DNA from: Stenocarpella maydis
Taxonomy: Eukaryota > Ascomycota > Sordariomycetes > Diaporthales > Diaporthaceae
Direction: 5' to 3'
NCBI GenBank assembly: GCA_002270565.1
Contig: NQMI01000055.1
Location: 151,540-215,539, forward strand
DNA length: 64,000 nt
Made by a program: the position numbers and the translations under genes. The notes under the pieces are model-generated. The model did not search any database. It had not been told where the DNA came from and saw only the letters and a program-made list of their open reading frames with translations. This document shows, one piece after another, positions 22,600-34,680 of the stretch (the stretch's first letter is position 1; each line of letters begins with the position of its first letter).

Positions 22600-24010
22600 A
22601 TGAACAGCTGTGCAAGGCTGCAACGCAGTCTTAGCCAGGCTGGTTTCAATCTTTGCCGCCCAACGGCTCATTTTTATTCCACCAGCGGCGCAGCCAACGA
22701 TACCAAACCAGCAGCATCGAGGGGGAAATCGCCCAGGCAGACACTGAATAAAACACCCACCAAGGCACCCAAGACACTGCGTGGGACAAGGCTGGAGCGG
22801 GTGCCAGATGAAGTAGGCTTTGACCAATGGTCCTGGTCCGAGGTAAATCTCCTCGACAAGACAATAGCAACGGCCGCCGGAGACCTCCCCATCTCACCTC
22901 TTATCGACCCAACATGGGTGGAAGCAAGACAACGCAAGAAGACCAAGGCTCGCCCAGACAAAAACAACCATAAACGCTTCCAGCGCCAGCTGCGCCAGAA
23001 CGCATTCGGTACGTTGTGGGTATACATGTCACTGTCTTTTCGTCTTTTCTTCTTCATTGGCGCGCTTTGGTTGCTGGTCATGCCACTGACCATCCGCAGC
23101 CCAATTGCTGGCCACGCCTGTGCGGTTCTGCCAAATCACCAGGGTCCAACTGCCCAAGGCTATGCTGCAGAGCTTTGGTCTAGTCAGGCATCCAGAGACG
23201 AGTAACGTCTGGTGGATTCCTGAGGGACTGGACGACTCACGCAAACCTGCAAAGGGGCGGTCTGACGAGGCTGAAAAGGCTGACGAACCTTCATCAGCAG
23301 CTGCAGAGGGAGAGGCAGGCGAGGAGGCCACTGCCGCCGAGAAGCAGGCCGGATATCGCTACCCCATCAGTATGCTTGCGCGCCACGACCTGATTGAAAA
23401 CTTCGGCACGCCTAACAGGAAGCACTATGGCGGCCACAAGAGGCTTGCCGCTGGCCCCAGTGCCCACCCCCTGGCTAAGAGCGCCCGTTGGCGTCCAGAC
23501 ATGTATGCGGTGATCCTCGACCAGAGACGCCGCCAGATCATGGAGGACCTTCTCTACCTGTCCACGCTCTGCGAGGAGCAGGGCCGGAAGTACATCATCA
23601 AAGTCACGGGAGCTAAGTACGCCGCGACGTATGTCCATCGAGCCGCGTTTCTCTGGCTAGGAGAGCAACAGCCGCCAGTCTCCAAAGAGCGCAACCAGGA
23701 GTCACTCGGGGAGGCAGATGAGGCGAAGGAAGACGGCGCAAAGTCAGATGAGGTAAAGGCAGAGGATGCGAAGGCGGAGATCGATCCGGAACAGTATGCG
23801 ACTGTCGACATTGACGGCGACTCAACCACAACCCGTCCTGTATACAACTTGCCGAAGCTTCTCGGTCCTGCCAATGTCGCTCGCCTCAGGTCAGAGTCTT
23901 CCGTCTTCAAAGAGGGCTCGCTTTTCTTGTTGAGAAGCCAACGAAGCGGCCCCTTGAATAAGAAGCTCTGGAGCCTCCAGGGCTACCTGGCTGATTACAG
24001 CAAGCTGTAG
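22600..24010 (+). CDS. Predicted mitochondrial protein of unknown function
   Basis: Exons 22600-23008 and 23100-24010 join in phase across a 91-nt intron (GTACGT donor, CTGAC branch, CAG acceptor) to give 439 residues. The N-terminus (MNSCARLQRSLSQAGF, then RPTAHFYSTS) has the positive, hydroxylated character of a matrix presequence. The conserved-looking core contains QLLATPVRFCQITRVQLPK, then FGLVRHPETSNVWWIPEGL, and the C-terminal LLRSQRSGPLNKKLWSLQGY. Two low-complexity acidic linkers (about residues 165-190 and 300-330, rich in Glu, Ala, Lys) separate these blocks. I do not recognise a named family; it looks like a protein conserved in filamentous ascomycetes. Confidence 0.8.
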
Positions 24011-26206
24011 CAAGGATTTCTTAGTGGCAGAAGGCCGACACAGAGACATCTGGCCGACCGTGATGAAGCCGTCGAGATGGACGTCGTTGCGAGACTCACG
24101 ATTCTGTAGACTGAATGCCGACGAGGGCGACTGCCGCCCCTTGGAGGAAATTGAGCCAAGCACGTGGCCACTCTGAAGGTGCCTGTGGTGGACTGCCGCG
24201 CGGGTGCTTACAATGTGACTTCGTTCCAGCCACGGCCCATCACCCAGGAGACGGGTGCTGCTTTCTCTTACCAAGTCAGCCACAGGCATGGTGGTGCTGA
24301 TCCTCTTGAAAGCAGCAGACCGGGATCTGCATCAGGTCTACCCATCTACACCCTGGTACCAACGATCCTCACCTCCGTTTTCATCGGTCATGATTATTCC
24401 TAAACCTGACTGTATCTTCGCGTCTAGCGTATCAGTCGACCTTCAGATTCAAACTTGGTTTTCGGACCCGCTACATGCCAGCTATGACGCCCACGTTCAT
24501 TGTCAGACCTTACTCATAGAGAGGGTGCTGGAATATTCCCTCATCCCCTATCCAGCCGCGCAGTCCGTGACGTCCGTCGTGGCTTCTCTCGCCTCCTGGA
24601 CATGCACATCCCATGCTTATTGATGTCTTCAAAGCCAAACGGTGTGAATCTCCCAGAAGCAAAGCGGGGCTCGATTGACCATGTCAAGAAGGAAACCAGG
24701 AGCCGAGTTGACACGAGGCGGAACACTACCGCAGCTGAGCCATCTGCAGTGGGAGGTGGGCGATCGACTGCGTGAGGCTTGAAGTATCACAAATAAATCA
24801 ATTCGACCCGGGCGTTGGTGCAACAGAAACAATATTCACCGGACATGCTTACTTCGTGACCTCTTGCCAGACTCCCACAGTCAAGGGCTTGGTCACATAA
24901 GATCGCCCAACACGATGGAGGCTCGGCTTGAAGTCAACGCAGTCGTCACCGATCCAGGCCCGGCCCAGCCCACGGATCCAATTACGGTATCGATTAGGGG
25001 GGCACAGCGTCTCACCTGGTATGTTCAGCCAACTTTGATATCTATCCAGCCAATTTCGCACCTCTTCCTACAGCCCTTCCTGCTTCCTTTCTGGCTTCTG
25101 CGCCGTGATTCTAACCAGATTCATATATCCCGTGCATCCGCCCCCTTTATCAGATAGAGCCGTACGGATCTCTTTAATTAGAGACAAGCAATGGGAACGT
25201 TGCGGCTCACTGAGTACCTCAGCGAGTTTCTCGACCAACCCTAACGCTGGAGACAAAACCCCCCTGAAATGAATCTCTAGGAATGTCCACCTGGAATTCT
25301 CAGACACGCCGCCCTGGGCGCCGATCGGAAGTTTTTCGACAGCAGACTGCAAATTTTTGAAGGACGCGTCTCAAAGTGATTTGGATATCCCTTCCGCAAT
25401 AATGAACCCTTAGATTCCGGTTGTGCTGAGGCCCTGGCGCATCATCGCGGGGAGAATTTGAAGCTGAACGCGCGAATTTTCGCTGCACCCCTAGCTCGAG
25501 GATTTAGATCTGGATCCATCCGCCTGGCCTGAGGATACTAGAAAATTTCAGATCATCCGTTTCGGGGTTTCGGCTTGCCCAAGACTTCCATAGGGATACC
25601 TAGATACTCACCGATAAAACTGTGGAGCCAATGTGGGCAGGATTCTGCAGCCACAGTCCAGTCTTGCATGCGGATCAGGTCACGTTCCCCGGTCCCGTAA
25701 CGGCCAGGTTGATCACTGAGATCTCTTCTAGTCATATTGGGGAACATTTGAAAGCCTCGAATCCGTGCTCCCGGTAGGTGCCAACGGGCTGTTCAAGTTT
25801 ATTGAAGCGTTAGCTGAGCCGCCATGTAATACCGGGCACCCGAAACTCCGTAGTAGGGTATTAACCAATACAGAATCGAAGCCATTAACTTACCCACCGC
25901 TCCCCAGGCAGCTGGTGGCCCAACGTCCAGAACTTCGTGCAGAGGCTTCGATGTTAGCGCCAGGATTGGTCCGCCAGGGAAGGAGCGGAAGTAAGAGGGC
26001 TCTTTTAGTAGTTATCTAGGGCCTGTACATAGTAATCGTGCACCCGGGGATTCAGAGGGCTTAAAGATCTTCTGTCAGCGAATTCAATATACCCTATTGC
26101 TTACAGCTCCGGCTGTTCTTCCGCGTCGTTGACATTATCGAAGTAGCCATCCTCAGAGCCAGAGTCCACTGTATCCGCGGGAGCTCTCTCTTCGGGTTGC
26201 CGGAAA
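24011..26206. other. Gene-poor stretch with coding-like minus-strand scraps
   Basis: No complete gene model could be built. On the minus strand, 25490-25068 holds two overlapping open stretches in different frames (including HCLSLIKEIRTALSDKGGG) that look coding-like and could be a frameshifted relic. A further minus piece at 25747-25553 reads DWTVAAESCPHWLHSF and then meets a GTGAGT donor-like site. All lie downstream of, and on the same strand as, the decayed gene at 26207-27851, so they could be its distant remains or a neighbour's. Plus-strand stretches at 24115-24775 show nothing recognisable. Confidence 0.35.
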
Positions 26207-27851
26207 TCAAATCTGGGGAATAATGGTGCGCTGGGAAGGCTGACGTTTCTTTCCTACAAGGAAGGGCTCCAGCTCAGCACCAACTTCATCAGTCGAGCTC
26301 AGCTTGGCTCCGATCTCATCGGCATGACCATCAGTGCTGATCTGTTTTCTCGTTGCTCCAGGCCGCGGAGCACTGCCATTCTGCGAAGCCCATGAAGCGA
26401 ACGCTAGTCTGGTAGCCTTCTTGACATTAGACACTATTCTCACCCTCTTGAAGCTCCTCACTTCTTCTGATAGTGAAAGCTCTTCCCAGCTCGCCAATTT
26501 CCTCTTTCTTTTAGGAAATGATCCAAGGGCGGTTGGCTTTGCATGGAATCCTGCTTGACCAAATGAAGGCTTCTGGATCCAATGCCTTGGTAAGGTTGGG
26601 ATTGCTGGCGCATCAATCTCAGTCACCTCGATAACACGGCGATATATTATACCGCATTCCAGGCTCTAGATATAGCTCTTAACAAACCTGAAAACGACAG
26701 AACAAACAGGCGCCGACTTGCCAGTGGACATCATCATGCCTTTCCTTCTCCGATTTGCTGCCGCAATATGCACAGTGGCTCTTAGACTCAGCGGTCTTGA
26801 CCTCTTGCTCAAACAAGAGGCTCATCAATACCGACGCTCCAGGACGGAAAGCAACCTCCCACAGTTTGTTTATCAGAGATTCCTCGGTTTACCGCGCGCT
26901 CTTTCATGACTAACTCCCGTCGCTTCACCTTGTTGAGTCCAGGTAGTCCTTCGAAACACGCGGCGAGGACAGCATAGAAGGTATTCAAGGGTGTGATGAA
27001 TTGGAGGTGAACCGGGGCAACCCGGACTAACGGATTCTCGAGTCTGAATGGGTCTTGGATTGGTATCCTGTCCATGGAGTGGTGGCCACGGGGTCTACAG
27101 CACCGCTCTGTACGTCGCCAGGTTCAACCTGAGGCCTTGACTGACCGTGGACCTTACCGAGACCAGCAAGTACGTTAATCAGCGGAAATTCTGAGACATT
27201 GTCCCAACCACCGAGTTCATTGATGGGGCTAGCGCAGAATTATTTCGTATCTCACCACGCAGCGCAGCTAGCTCCTCATCCTGGCCATCAGGCTACGCTG
27301 TGCTTTTGATGATGAGGCCTTCTGCGTGTCAATATCCTTGAGCGAAATCATCCTGTAACGTATCAGGAATTTGATAGCGACCTCACCGTGGGTGGTCCAG
27401 CTTACACATTGGCCGTGATCATCATCATGTTGAGGGCATTCGAGTGCCCGGCGAGTTCCGCTCGAAACCTTGACACGGTGTCTTTGGCCAGGAGATGCCA
27501 CTTGATCTTGGCTCCAGTTCGCCTCAGGATTCCCGTGCGAGTGTCTTTGGACAGCGACAGAGTCGTATCTCTTGAGGTAGTCCTGGAAGGTCTCCAGCGT
27601 CTTTTGGCAGTCTTTGACGAGTTTGGAGCATTCATTTTGCAGTGACACCGAAGTAGACGCGTAGTGCTCTCCAGCAGCGAGTGAAAAACTCAACTTCGAG
27701 CAGCGAGCATTCCAACGACCGGATTTCATTGACAAGGCCTTGATGCTCAGCGGGTGAGCCCCTCGAATCATCCAGGGCGCTGACAATGGAATTGGCGAGA
27801 AGGAAAACGGTGATTATGTCGCCAAACCGAGCCAAAGGTGACGGAAGACAT
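26207..27851 (-). pseudogene. Decayed fungal ubiquitin-like-domain (ULD-type) protein gene
   Basis: Reading the minus strand, pieces of one protein occur in order but in shifting frames. It starts MSSVTFGSV (27851), then a +1 slip gives GDIITVFLLANSIVSALDD, then LVNEIRSLECSLLEVE. After another shift comes ECSKLVKDCQKTLETFQDYL, then KIKWHLLAKDTVSRFRAEL with a further shift, then MDRIPIQDPFRLENPLVRV and FEGLPGLNKVKRRE (27075-26810). A frame change leads to a Cys-rich segment with CAYC and CLFC, and then an intact 139-codon tail (26626-26207). This matches, from memory, fungal proteins with an N-terminal helical region, a ubiquitin-like domain and a Cys-x2-Cys tail. At least four frame changes not explained by good splice sites argue for a pseudogene. 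Assembly errors are the alternative. Confidence 0.55.
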
Positions 27852-28253
27852 TGCGCCGTCGCGTAGGTTACGACAACAATCGAAGAGGGTTCCATGGAAG
27901 AGCAACCGACAGGAAATCGATGCTACGACAATCAAAAGGGAATTCTGGTGTAATACATGCCAATCTGACTCCAGTTTGACTCCAGCCCAGGGAGAGGCCA
28001 TGCTGATGATAAGCCCAGGAATCAGCCTGGGGCGGTGCTCCATTTGCCTGTATTCTAACCTGCAAACGAGAGTATCAAAACAGTGCTAGTAAGCCGCACA
28101 TAACATACAATATAGAGTTTGGTATTGATTATATGCCGCTATTAATGATAGCGCCGCCTGGCCTGACTTGAAAACACACCTGCTGTAAAGCAACGCTGAT
28201 TTGAGGCACAAAACCAACACATAAACCCGACCACTATGTGGCGGCCGACGACC
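27852..28253. other. Intergenic, no gene seen
   Basis: Upstream of the decayed gene and downstream of the Clr5-domain gene, both on the minus strand. No recognisable signal. Confidence 0.45.
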
Positions 28254-30279
28254 TTAATATAGCCTCCTCACGATCTTCCTGGTGGGCCCGTGGTCCCTCA
28301 GGTCCCTGATAAGCTGCAGATGCCTGAGTTTGGACTTCTCAGGGAAGCAGCGGTGCCAGATCAGATCCTTGAGCCAGTGGTCCCTCCCAAACGACTTTTC
28401 CATCTCGTCCGCCACAGTGTTGGAACTCTCCTGCAGTAGCTCCCTAAGCCCCCTGACCCCTTCCTTCTGCACGACCTCGTACATCAGCTTGAAGGTGTGG
28501 AACAGCGGGTGGTTGTTGTGGTTCCGCGCGCTGGCGTACGCGGCCAGGAACTTCCAGACGGCCAGCGCGATCCTCGAGTCGTCCTGCCAGCATCTGCTCT
28601 GGCGGTGGAAGAAGAAGTAGAAGGACGAGGTGGCGTCCATGGAGCCAAAGTACGAGTTCATGGACCAGAAGGCCTGGTTCAGCGCCGCGACGCCCTGGGC
28701 GCCCTCGCCGCTGCGGACCAGGCGCGCCGCCTCGATCAGGTTGGACAGGTGGGGGAAGTCGGTGACGCGCCAGGTGAAGACGGCGGTCTGCAGGCTGAAG
28801 GCGCTCTCCTGCTCCTCCTGGCGCCACAGCAGGAAGGCCCGCTTGAAGCTCATGACCAGGGAGTCCTGGAAGCGCAGGCGGTCGGGCAGGCGCAGGTCCT
28901 CGGGGAGGTCGAGCGGCGGGGTGCGGCAGCGGACGTGCACGAGCGAGTCCTCGGCCACGGCGGTGGAGAGGTCGACAAGGTCGTACTCGGTCATGCCCTT
29001 GCGCTGGAGGTAGTTCTGCAGGTTGACGTCCTTGCCGTTGCGGGTGAACCGGGAGAGCTTGCCGGCCGCGTCGCGCTGGAACTTTGTCTTGAGGATCTGC
29101 GAGACCACCTTCTCGGTGTTGTTCTTCACGAAGCCCCACTGCTTAAACCGCGCCTTGTACATCCTCTGACTGCTCATGGTTAGCACTGCCATCTGCTCAA
29201 GAGGGAGACGGCACAGGGGCTTACGTTGCCGGGAACTTGTGTTCCATCTCCATGGTCCTGATGACTTCCCTCAGCGGCTTCCCCTCTTCGATGTACAGCT
29301 TCTGGATGACGGGCTTGTGCCTCTCCCATACATCAGACGCATAGTGGCCTCGTTTCGAGTTGGCTGACTGCGTCTTGAAGACGGTAGGGGGCCCACGTCG
29401 TACTTTGACCGGAGAGCCCGGGGCAACATGCGCAGGCCGCGTGGCGGCGATCGGGTCGGGAAGCGGTGTTATCGCAGCCTGTGGGATGGGAGCGGTGTCA
29501 AAGAAAGGCGTCGCGTACTCCTCGAATTCGATCGTCGGAGTTGGCGCCCTGCGACGCTTCTCGACACGGACTGGTACCGGTAGTGACTGGATGGAAACAC
29601 CGTCGACTGGAGTGACATATTCAGGAAATTCTATCGTGGGAGTAGGGGCTCGCTTGCGCCGGGGAGGGACGGCTTGGGGAAGAGCTGGAACCGGAGCATG
29701 TAAAGGAGCGGGCGCGTGGTTTGTCACATCGGGCGTAGCTTCTACCGATGGTATAACCTCGCTGGCTGGCGCGGCGGGAGGCATCTCCTCTACCCAGCCG
29801 GGCGCCCAAGTGTAGTCGGCAGGATATTGCTGCTGGAACTGCTGCGGCGAAGGGGCAAAGGAGTTGTCTGCTCGTACGGGAGACGGTGACTGTGCGGGAA
29901 ATGCTTGGGCATGTTGCAGGCCGGACAAGGCATCATGGCCTTGGAAGTCCCAGCTCGGTGTCGCATTCGCTTGCCAGGTGGAATACACAGGCTGGGATGT
30001 GTTGAGCACGCCGTTGGTGGGCCATGGCTGAAGAGCCTCCATCCACATCATGTTGTCTGGTTGGCACTGCCATTCTGCGGCCTGGAAGTGCGAGTTTGTA
30101 GCGGGCAGGCTGGGCGCGGGTACGGCGAGGCTCACGGGGGCGTAGTACGGGTTGATCTGCTGCACGGCCTCCTCGTAGACTTCATCCTGCTCCTGGCTGT
30201 TGACTTGATATGTAGGCGCCGACATATGGTCCATGATTCCGAGGGGGGGCTGGTGGTGCGGGCGTGATCTTGTCGCCAT
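28254..30279 (-). CDS. Clr5-domain protein
   Basis: Exons 30279-29225 and 29169-28254 join in phase over a 55-nt intron (GTAAGC donor, GCTAACC branch, CAG acceptor), giving 656 residues. The splice reconstitutes a Clr5 domain at about 318-368, from WERHKPVIQKLYIEEGKP through to FKQWGFVKN. Clr5 is a short helical domain found at the N-terminus of many filamentous-fungal proteins and in a fission yeast silencing factor. Here it is preceded by 317 residues of low complexity, rich in Pro, Gln and Ala. That part includes a duplicated motif, RAPTPTIEF, each copy behind a basic RRKR or KRRR stretch, which may serve as nuclear signals. The C-terminal 290 residues are mostly helical with no named domain. 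A nuclear role is inferred. Confidence 0.85.
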
Positions 30280-33200
30280 TTCCTCGTGGCTTCATGTGTG
30301 GTTGTCTGGGTGAGCCTCAGTGGGCGGGACCGCCTCCACACGGGCGCCCAGGAGGTGACGGAGTAGAAGAGCGGATGTGTCAGAATGCCTCCCTTTCAGC
30401 TCGTGTTACGCGACAGCGCGGTGGTCCTAGGCCGTCTCCTCGATGGCGTAATGCCTGCTCCTCAGGGTCCTGGTGGTTCCTTGGTGGCGATGTATGGAAT
30501 GGCAGGCAGGTGGCAGCTCACAGGTCGATGGCGGTGCCGGACAGCGGCACAGCAGGAGGGAGTCGATGTCATCTTGGAAGGATTCGGGAGTGCGGATACG
30601 GGTTCCACACGGGGCGGGTTGAGAGCTCGTCGTCGAGAGGCCAGGGACGGACCCAACGCTTTTCCCGAAGGGTGCCAGAGCTGAACCAACAAAAGTGTGC
30701 ATCCCGGCACACTGGTATTTCCCCGTTTCTCTCATGCAGGTGATTGGTCCACTTCGCACCCCACGAGGAACATGTATCTACACTACAGATCTGACCCAGC
30801 CCGCGGCACTCGGGAAGATTTATTATTTAATTGATATCCAGCATGGCTGCTGCACGCCCTGCCCGCCTGTTTTTGTTTCCTCTTCTCTCTCTTCTTCCTT
30901 TTCGTCTTCTCCTCCGTGGCCATGTCCGGAATGAGACGCCTGTGCCTCATCTCCCGGGGCGGACTTGCAGGGCCCGGGAGTCAGCATCAGGGGTCCGTAG
31001 AGTCGAAGGATTGAGGGGTAATTTGCTTCCTTTTTTACTTGCGCGCATGACATGGGCGGCATCAATCACACCAACGCCTCCGCGCCTGCGGCTTAGACTT
31101 GCGTCAGTCTCCCCGCTCCGAGACCACGATCCATCTTGCCCGCAGTCCTGCCTCGTACGGTTCGTTGTCATGTTTTTGCGTGACGTCAAGAGGATGACCA
31201 CCTGCAACATCTCATGAGGAATACGGGTGCCCTGAGTCTTCCGCCATGCAAGGAAAGCTGCTGCCTCCGGCAAACCCGTGGAGGGCTCGCGTGGCAGACA
31301 AGGGTTATCAGTACCCATGAAATCACACCGCACCATCTAGGGCCTGTCAGCGGGTCCTTCTGCCTTGATTGATCCCAGTGTAACCCAATTAGATTGCCAC
31401 TCCGACGTGATCATTGACCTATTGAGACATCTTTTTCTTGTCTGTCTGGCGTTGAACGCGGTTGGCCTTACGGGTGCTATCAATTAAATGAAGTTCTTCT
31501 GTATCTCTTGCATTCAGTATTGCCTGATTACATCCTATGCATCTAAAGTGAGTGACTAGTTCGAGGTCATCCGGCGCAAGGATGCCCTTATTGAAGTCAG
31601 GTGTCGACTGGCGAATTACGCCAGCAGAGGAATACAAACACCTGAGGGCGCTTATTAAAGTCAAAGGCAATTCCAACCACGCTAACACTATCAGAAGTTA
31701 CAACGGCCGGCGGCTGACATGAGATATGAAATAGCTAGAAAGACTGCCATAGGCAGTCACATATTGCTGCTGGACAATACTTTACTGAATCTTGTGTCCG
31801 CGAGCCTAACCTTACTCACAGTTCGAATTCAAATAAACGGCGTGGTGAACGGATCGTGCCGTGGCGTTTGTTCTCATTAGCCTTGCCGTTTACGTACGGA
31901 CTACGAACATTGATTTCCGAGACTTTCCCCTATATCGTCTGTAAATACGTCAACTTTATCCCTCTATAAACTTGAGGCACCATGGCTATAACCGTAAAAC
32001 CAAGTTTCTCGGATATATTCTTTAGAGCCTGCCTCCCTCCTAGTCCTGTCAGTCAAGGAGTCAGATGAGGCTCAGAATCACTCTTCAGCATTACCTGATA
32101 AGTTCATCCACAACCCAGTCGCTTTGCTTCTGTTGTGCAGGTTCAGATTGGTGATTCTAGCTTGCTTTCAAAGACGATGCCTGCCAATCAGGTCCCAGGT
32201 CCAATACTAGTAGGTCAGGGAATGCTCGCGAACTGATCATTGGAGTATTACTGCATCACTAGGGTTTCTTGCGCACTGATTCATCCAGGAAATTCCAATC
32301 AAATTGAAATTTGGTGACCGCCTCATACTGATGGTGGGAACCACAGCTATACCGACGTATGCACTCAACGCCATAGTGCGGATATACTTTGTATGTCTCT
32401 CGACCGCCACAATAGCACATGTGCCAACGAGAAATTTATACCTACTTCCGTACCAGAACATTCAGCCATATCAATTTGTGCTGGTGTTACTAACAAGCCG
32501 TCGTTGCCGATTGTTCAAGTTTGCCCTCGCGCCGCAGGGCGGGTCGAGGGTGTTCTCTCAGAAAGGGTCGCACGTCCTGGTGGATACCTCCCTCGCTCGC
32601 ACCCTGCCTAAACTTCTGAGGATACTCGCTGTCCCATCCTGGCTAACAATGACGGGCAGCAGCTCTGGTCCCAGCATTAGAGAAAAACCCCTTCATTGCT
32701 TCTATGGCCGAATATGGTATCTCGACCCCGGTCTGTCCGATATTTTCGGTTATTCGATCCCTCAGGAACTGGTAGAGTCGACACTGATTGCGGTTGCTAA
32801 CGAAGTAGTAAAGGAAGCCTCGGTTCACATCTCGGTCGGGCTCCTCTAGATCAATCGAGCGGACGTGGTCGGGGAGATTCCTCACCCATATGGTCACCTC
32901 CTACACAAGCTAGTCGGAGCTGACAGGCACCGTTAAGCCATCAAGGTCGAAGCCATTTCAACCTATGACACCGCCATCTTATGCTGATAGGACAATAATT
33001 GCTCCCGGAATTTTGTTATCTGATTCGTTTCCGCTAGGCGCAGCCAGCACACTCACTCACTCTTTCACTCATAAAAGCGCCGCCAGCGGCAAGGTTGAAA
33101 CTGCTCTATTTGAAGCCGGCCTCTTGAATATAAGGTGTGTCGGACGGCGGCTTTCGCAACTTGGGGTTTGACCAGAATGCCCTCAGCAGCGGAGTTGCTA

Positions 33201-33530
33201 AGCTGACGCCCGCGAACTAAAGCAGGCTGTGCCTTGGTGTGTGTGTAATCAACACCAGGGATAGATGGCCGATTAGATGCGGCCCTCAAACCGGCCATGG
33301 CCTGTTTCGAATCGGCCTCTAGGTCGCGTCGTTTGATATGGGGAGCGGTGATTTGCAAACCGGATCCAAATATAATTATCCTGTACCTCAAGAAGAAGGG
33401 AGAATAATATCACGAATAGTTTCAATGAGAGTCTATATATCCTAGAAAGCTTTTGGAGGAGTGGTGACCCCAGTCCTCATTTTTGATACCCAACTTGAAT
33501 TACTTCGATTATCATATGTAACTCTTCAAG
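30280..33530. other. Gene-poor 3.2 kb with possible minus-strand relics
   Basis: The first 500 bases are the leader and promoter of the Clr5 gene. No complete gene was found. A minus-strand stretch at 31688-31419 contains the piece HFRCIGCNQAILNARDTEEL, with a Cys-x2-Cys. Another at 32930-32643 reads through VRNLPDHVRSIDLEEPDRD and EIPYSAIEAMKGFF; in the same frame upstream, two TAG stops stand where CAG would fit. Both look like remains of coding sequence but match no family I recognise. The plus-strand stretch at 32304-32849 is antisense to the second and is less protein-like. Confidence 0.35.
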
Positions 33531-34145
33531 ATGGCGAGAAACAAGAAGAGACTTTTTATCGCTGTCTATCCAAGCGGTCAGGGAACTGGGACGTAAGTAA
33601 AAGGGAAGACTGGGCGGTCCACTGTCTTCGCGCTGCTGATGAAAATTCCAACAAGTTACCACTGGGCCCTCCTGGTCGGACCAAAGAATGAAAACGGCCC
33701 CGTCACCGGTGAACGATACCACGTCAAGAACCAGCCCGTCGCCCCTCGCTGGAGGTACGACGTGCACCCCCTCCAAGACGTCCGCGCCACGGCCCAGCTC
33801 CTCGCACGCGCCACGATCGCCAAGATCGTGGACGAGCAGCGCCTGATCAATATCCTCGAAAACGTCCCCGTGGACCCGCCGGACTGGGCTGGTAGGGCCA
33901 ACGGCCGCGAGCCGAGGTGGACGTGCCGGATCTGGGTGATTGCGGCCCTGAATGCCATCAAAGCCGACGGCAGGGCTGTTGGTACCAATGTGCTTGACAA
34001 TATCGACGGGCCGAACGGTATCATCGAGAGGACGAAGGCTTTTGTCGCCCAACAGATACACAATCATCGGTATGATAGCGGTACGGATGCAATGGCGCCG
34101 AAGCCATTGCTTGACCTGCTGACTGGAAAGGAGAGCTACCTCTGA
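33531..34145 (+). CDS. DUF6540-like fungal protein
   Basis: Exons 33531-33592 and 33656-34145 join in phase across a 63-nt intron (GTAAGT donor, AAG acceptor), giving 183 residues. Splicing restores the N-terminus MARNKKRLFIAVYPSGQG followed by YHWALLVGPK and RYHVKN. The layout of an opening beta strand, HWAL motif, a middle His/Val block and a CRIWV segment matches a fungal family I recall as DUF6540. Its fold has been likened to cysteine-peptidase-like scaffolds, but no function is established. No signal peptide is visible, so it is probably cytosolic. Without the short first exon the frame would start downstream at an internal Met in the intron. Confidence 0.75.
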
Positions 34146-34680
34146 GGTGCACGTGTGGTTGTTGGCCAAACGGCTTTGCTAGCTTGATACCTGTCTTTTA
34201 TAGATTCTGAAATTCTTCTAGATATTGGGGCTTTTGCCTCGGGGACTTGATGCCTACCACAATCTTCCGCTCATAATACGTGATTTCAAAGATGCCTGCG
34301 GTAAATTACCATGTGACTCCATAATGGTAACGTCCATGACCAATTGATATCAATACATTAAACGAAGACCAGAGGTGCTTTCTGTCTCTAACAATCCAGC
34401 GGACGATACGGTGTCGGGCTCGAGATGATGGATTCTAAGTCAACACTAGTTTGCAAAAGATGTAATGGTCAGTTGCTACTTATTAATACATCGCGACATC
34501 ATATACCCATAAAATATACCTATTATCTTTTGTCCTATTAGGATAACTATCGTTGTTCCAGCTCAGTAGAGGAACTCAAAATACTTAGATGAACTGTTCA
34601 TCTAATTATGTACAAGATGCAGTTGAGTTACCACCAAAGTACGAAGCCGTTTCAATGTCAAGATTATTCGCTAATTAACT
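34146..34680. other. Intergenic, convergent 3' ends
   Basis: Lies between the 3' ends of the DUF6540-like gene and the kinase-like gene. It is moderately AT-rich, and no gene, repeat or RNA is seen. Confidence 0.45.

Noticed and set aside
28497..29183. A 228-codon plus-strand open frame
   Set aside because: It is antisense to the Clr5-domain exon and is Val/Leu/Arg-rich, as expected of a GC-rich shadow; the minus strand has clear domain content.
32304..32849. A 181-codon plus-strand open frame
   Set aside because: No domain, no plausible start context, and the opposite strand looks more protein-like; neither is called as a gene.
33477..34169. A 230-codon minus-strand open frame
   Set aside because: It is antisense to the DUF6540-like gene, whose two exons join in phase and show family blocks.
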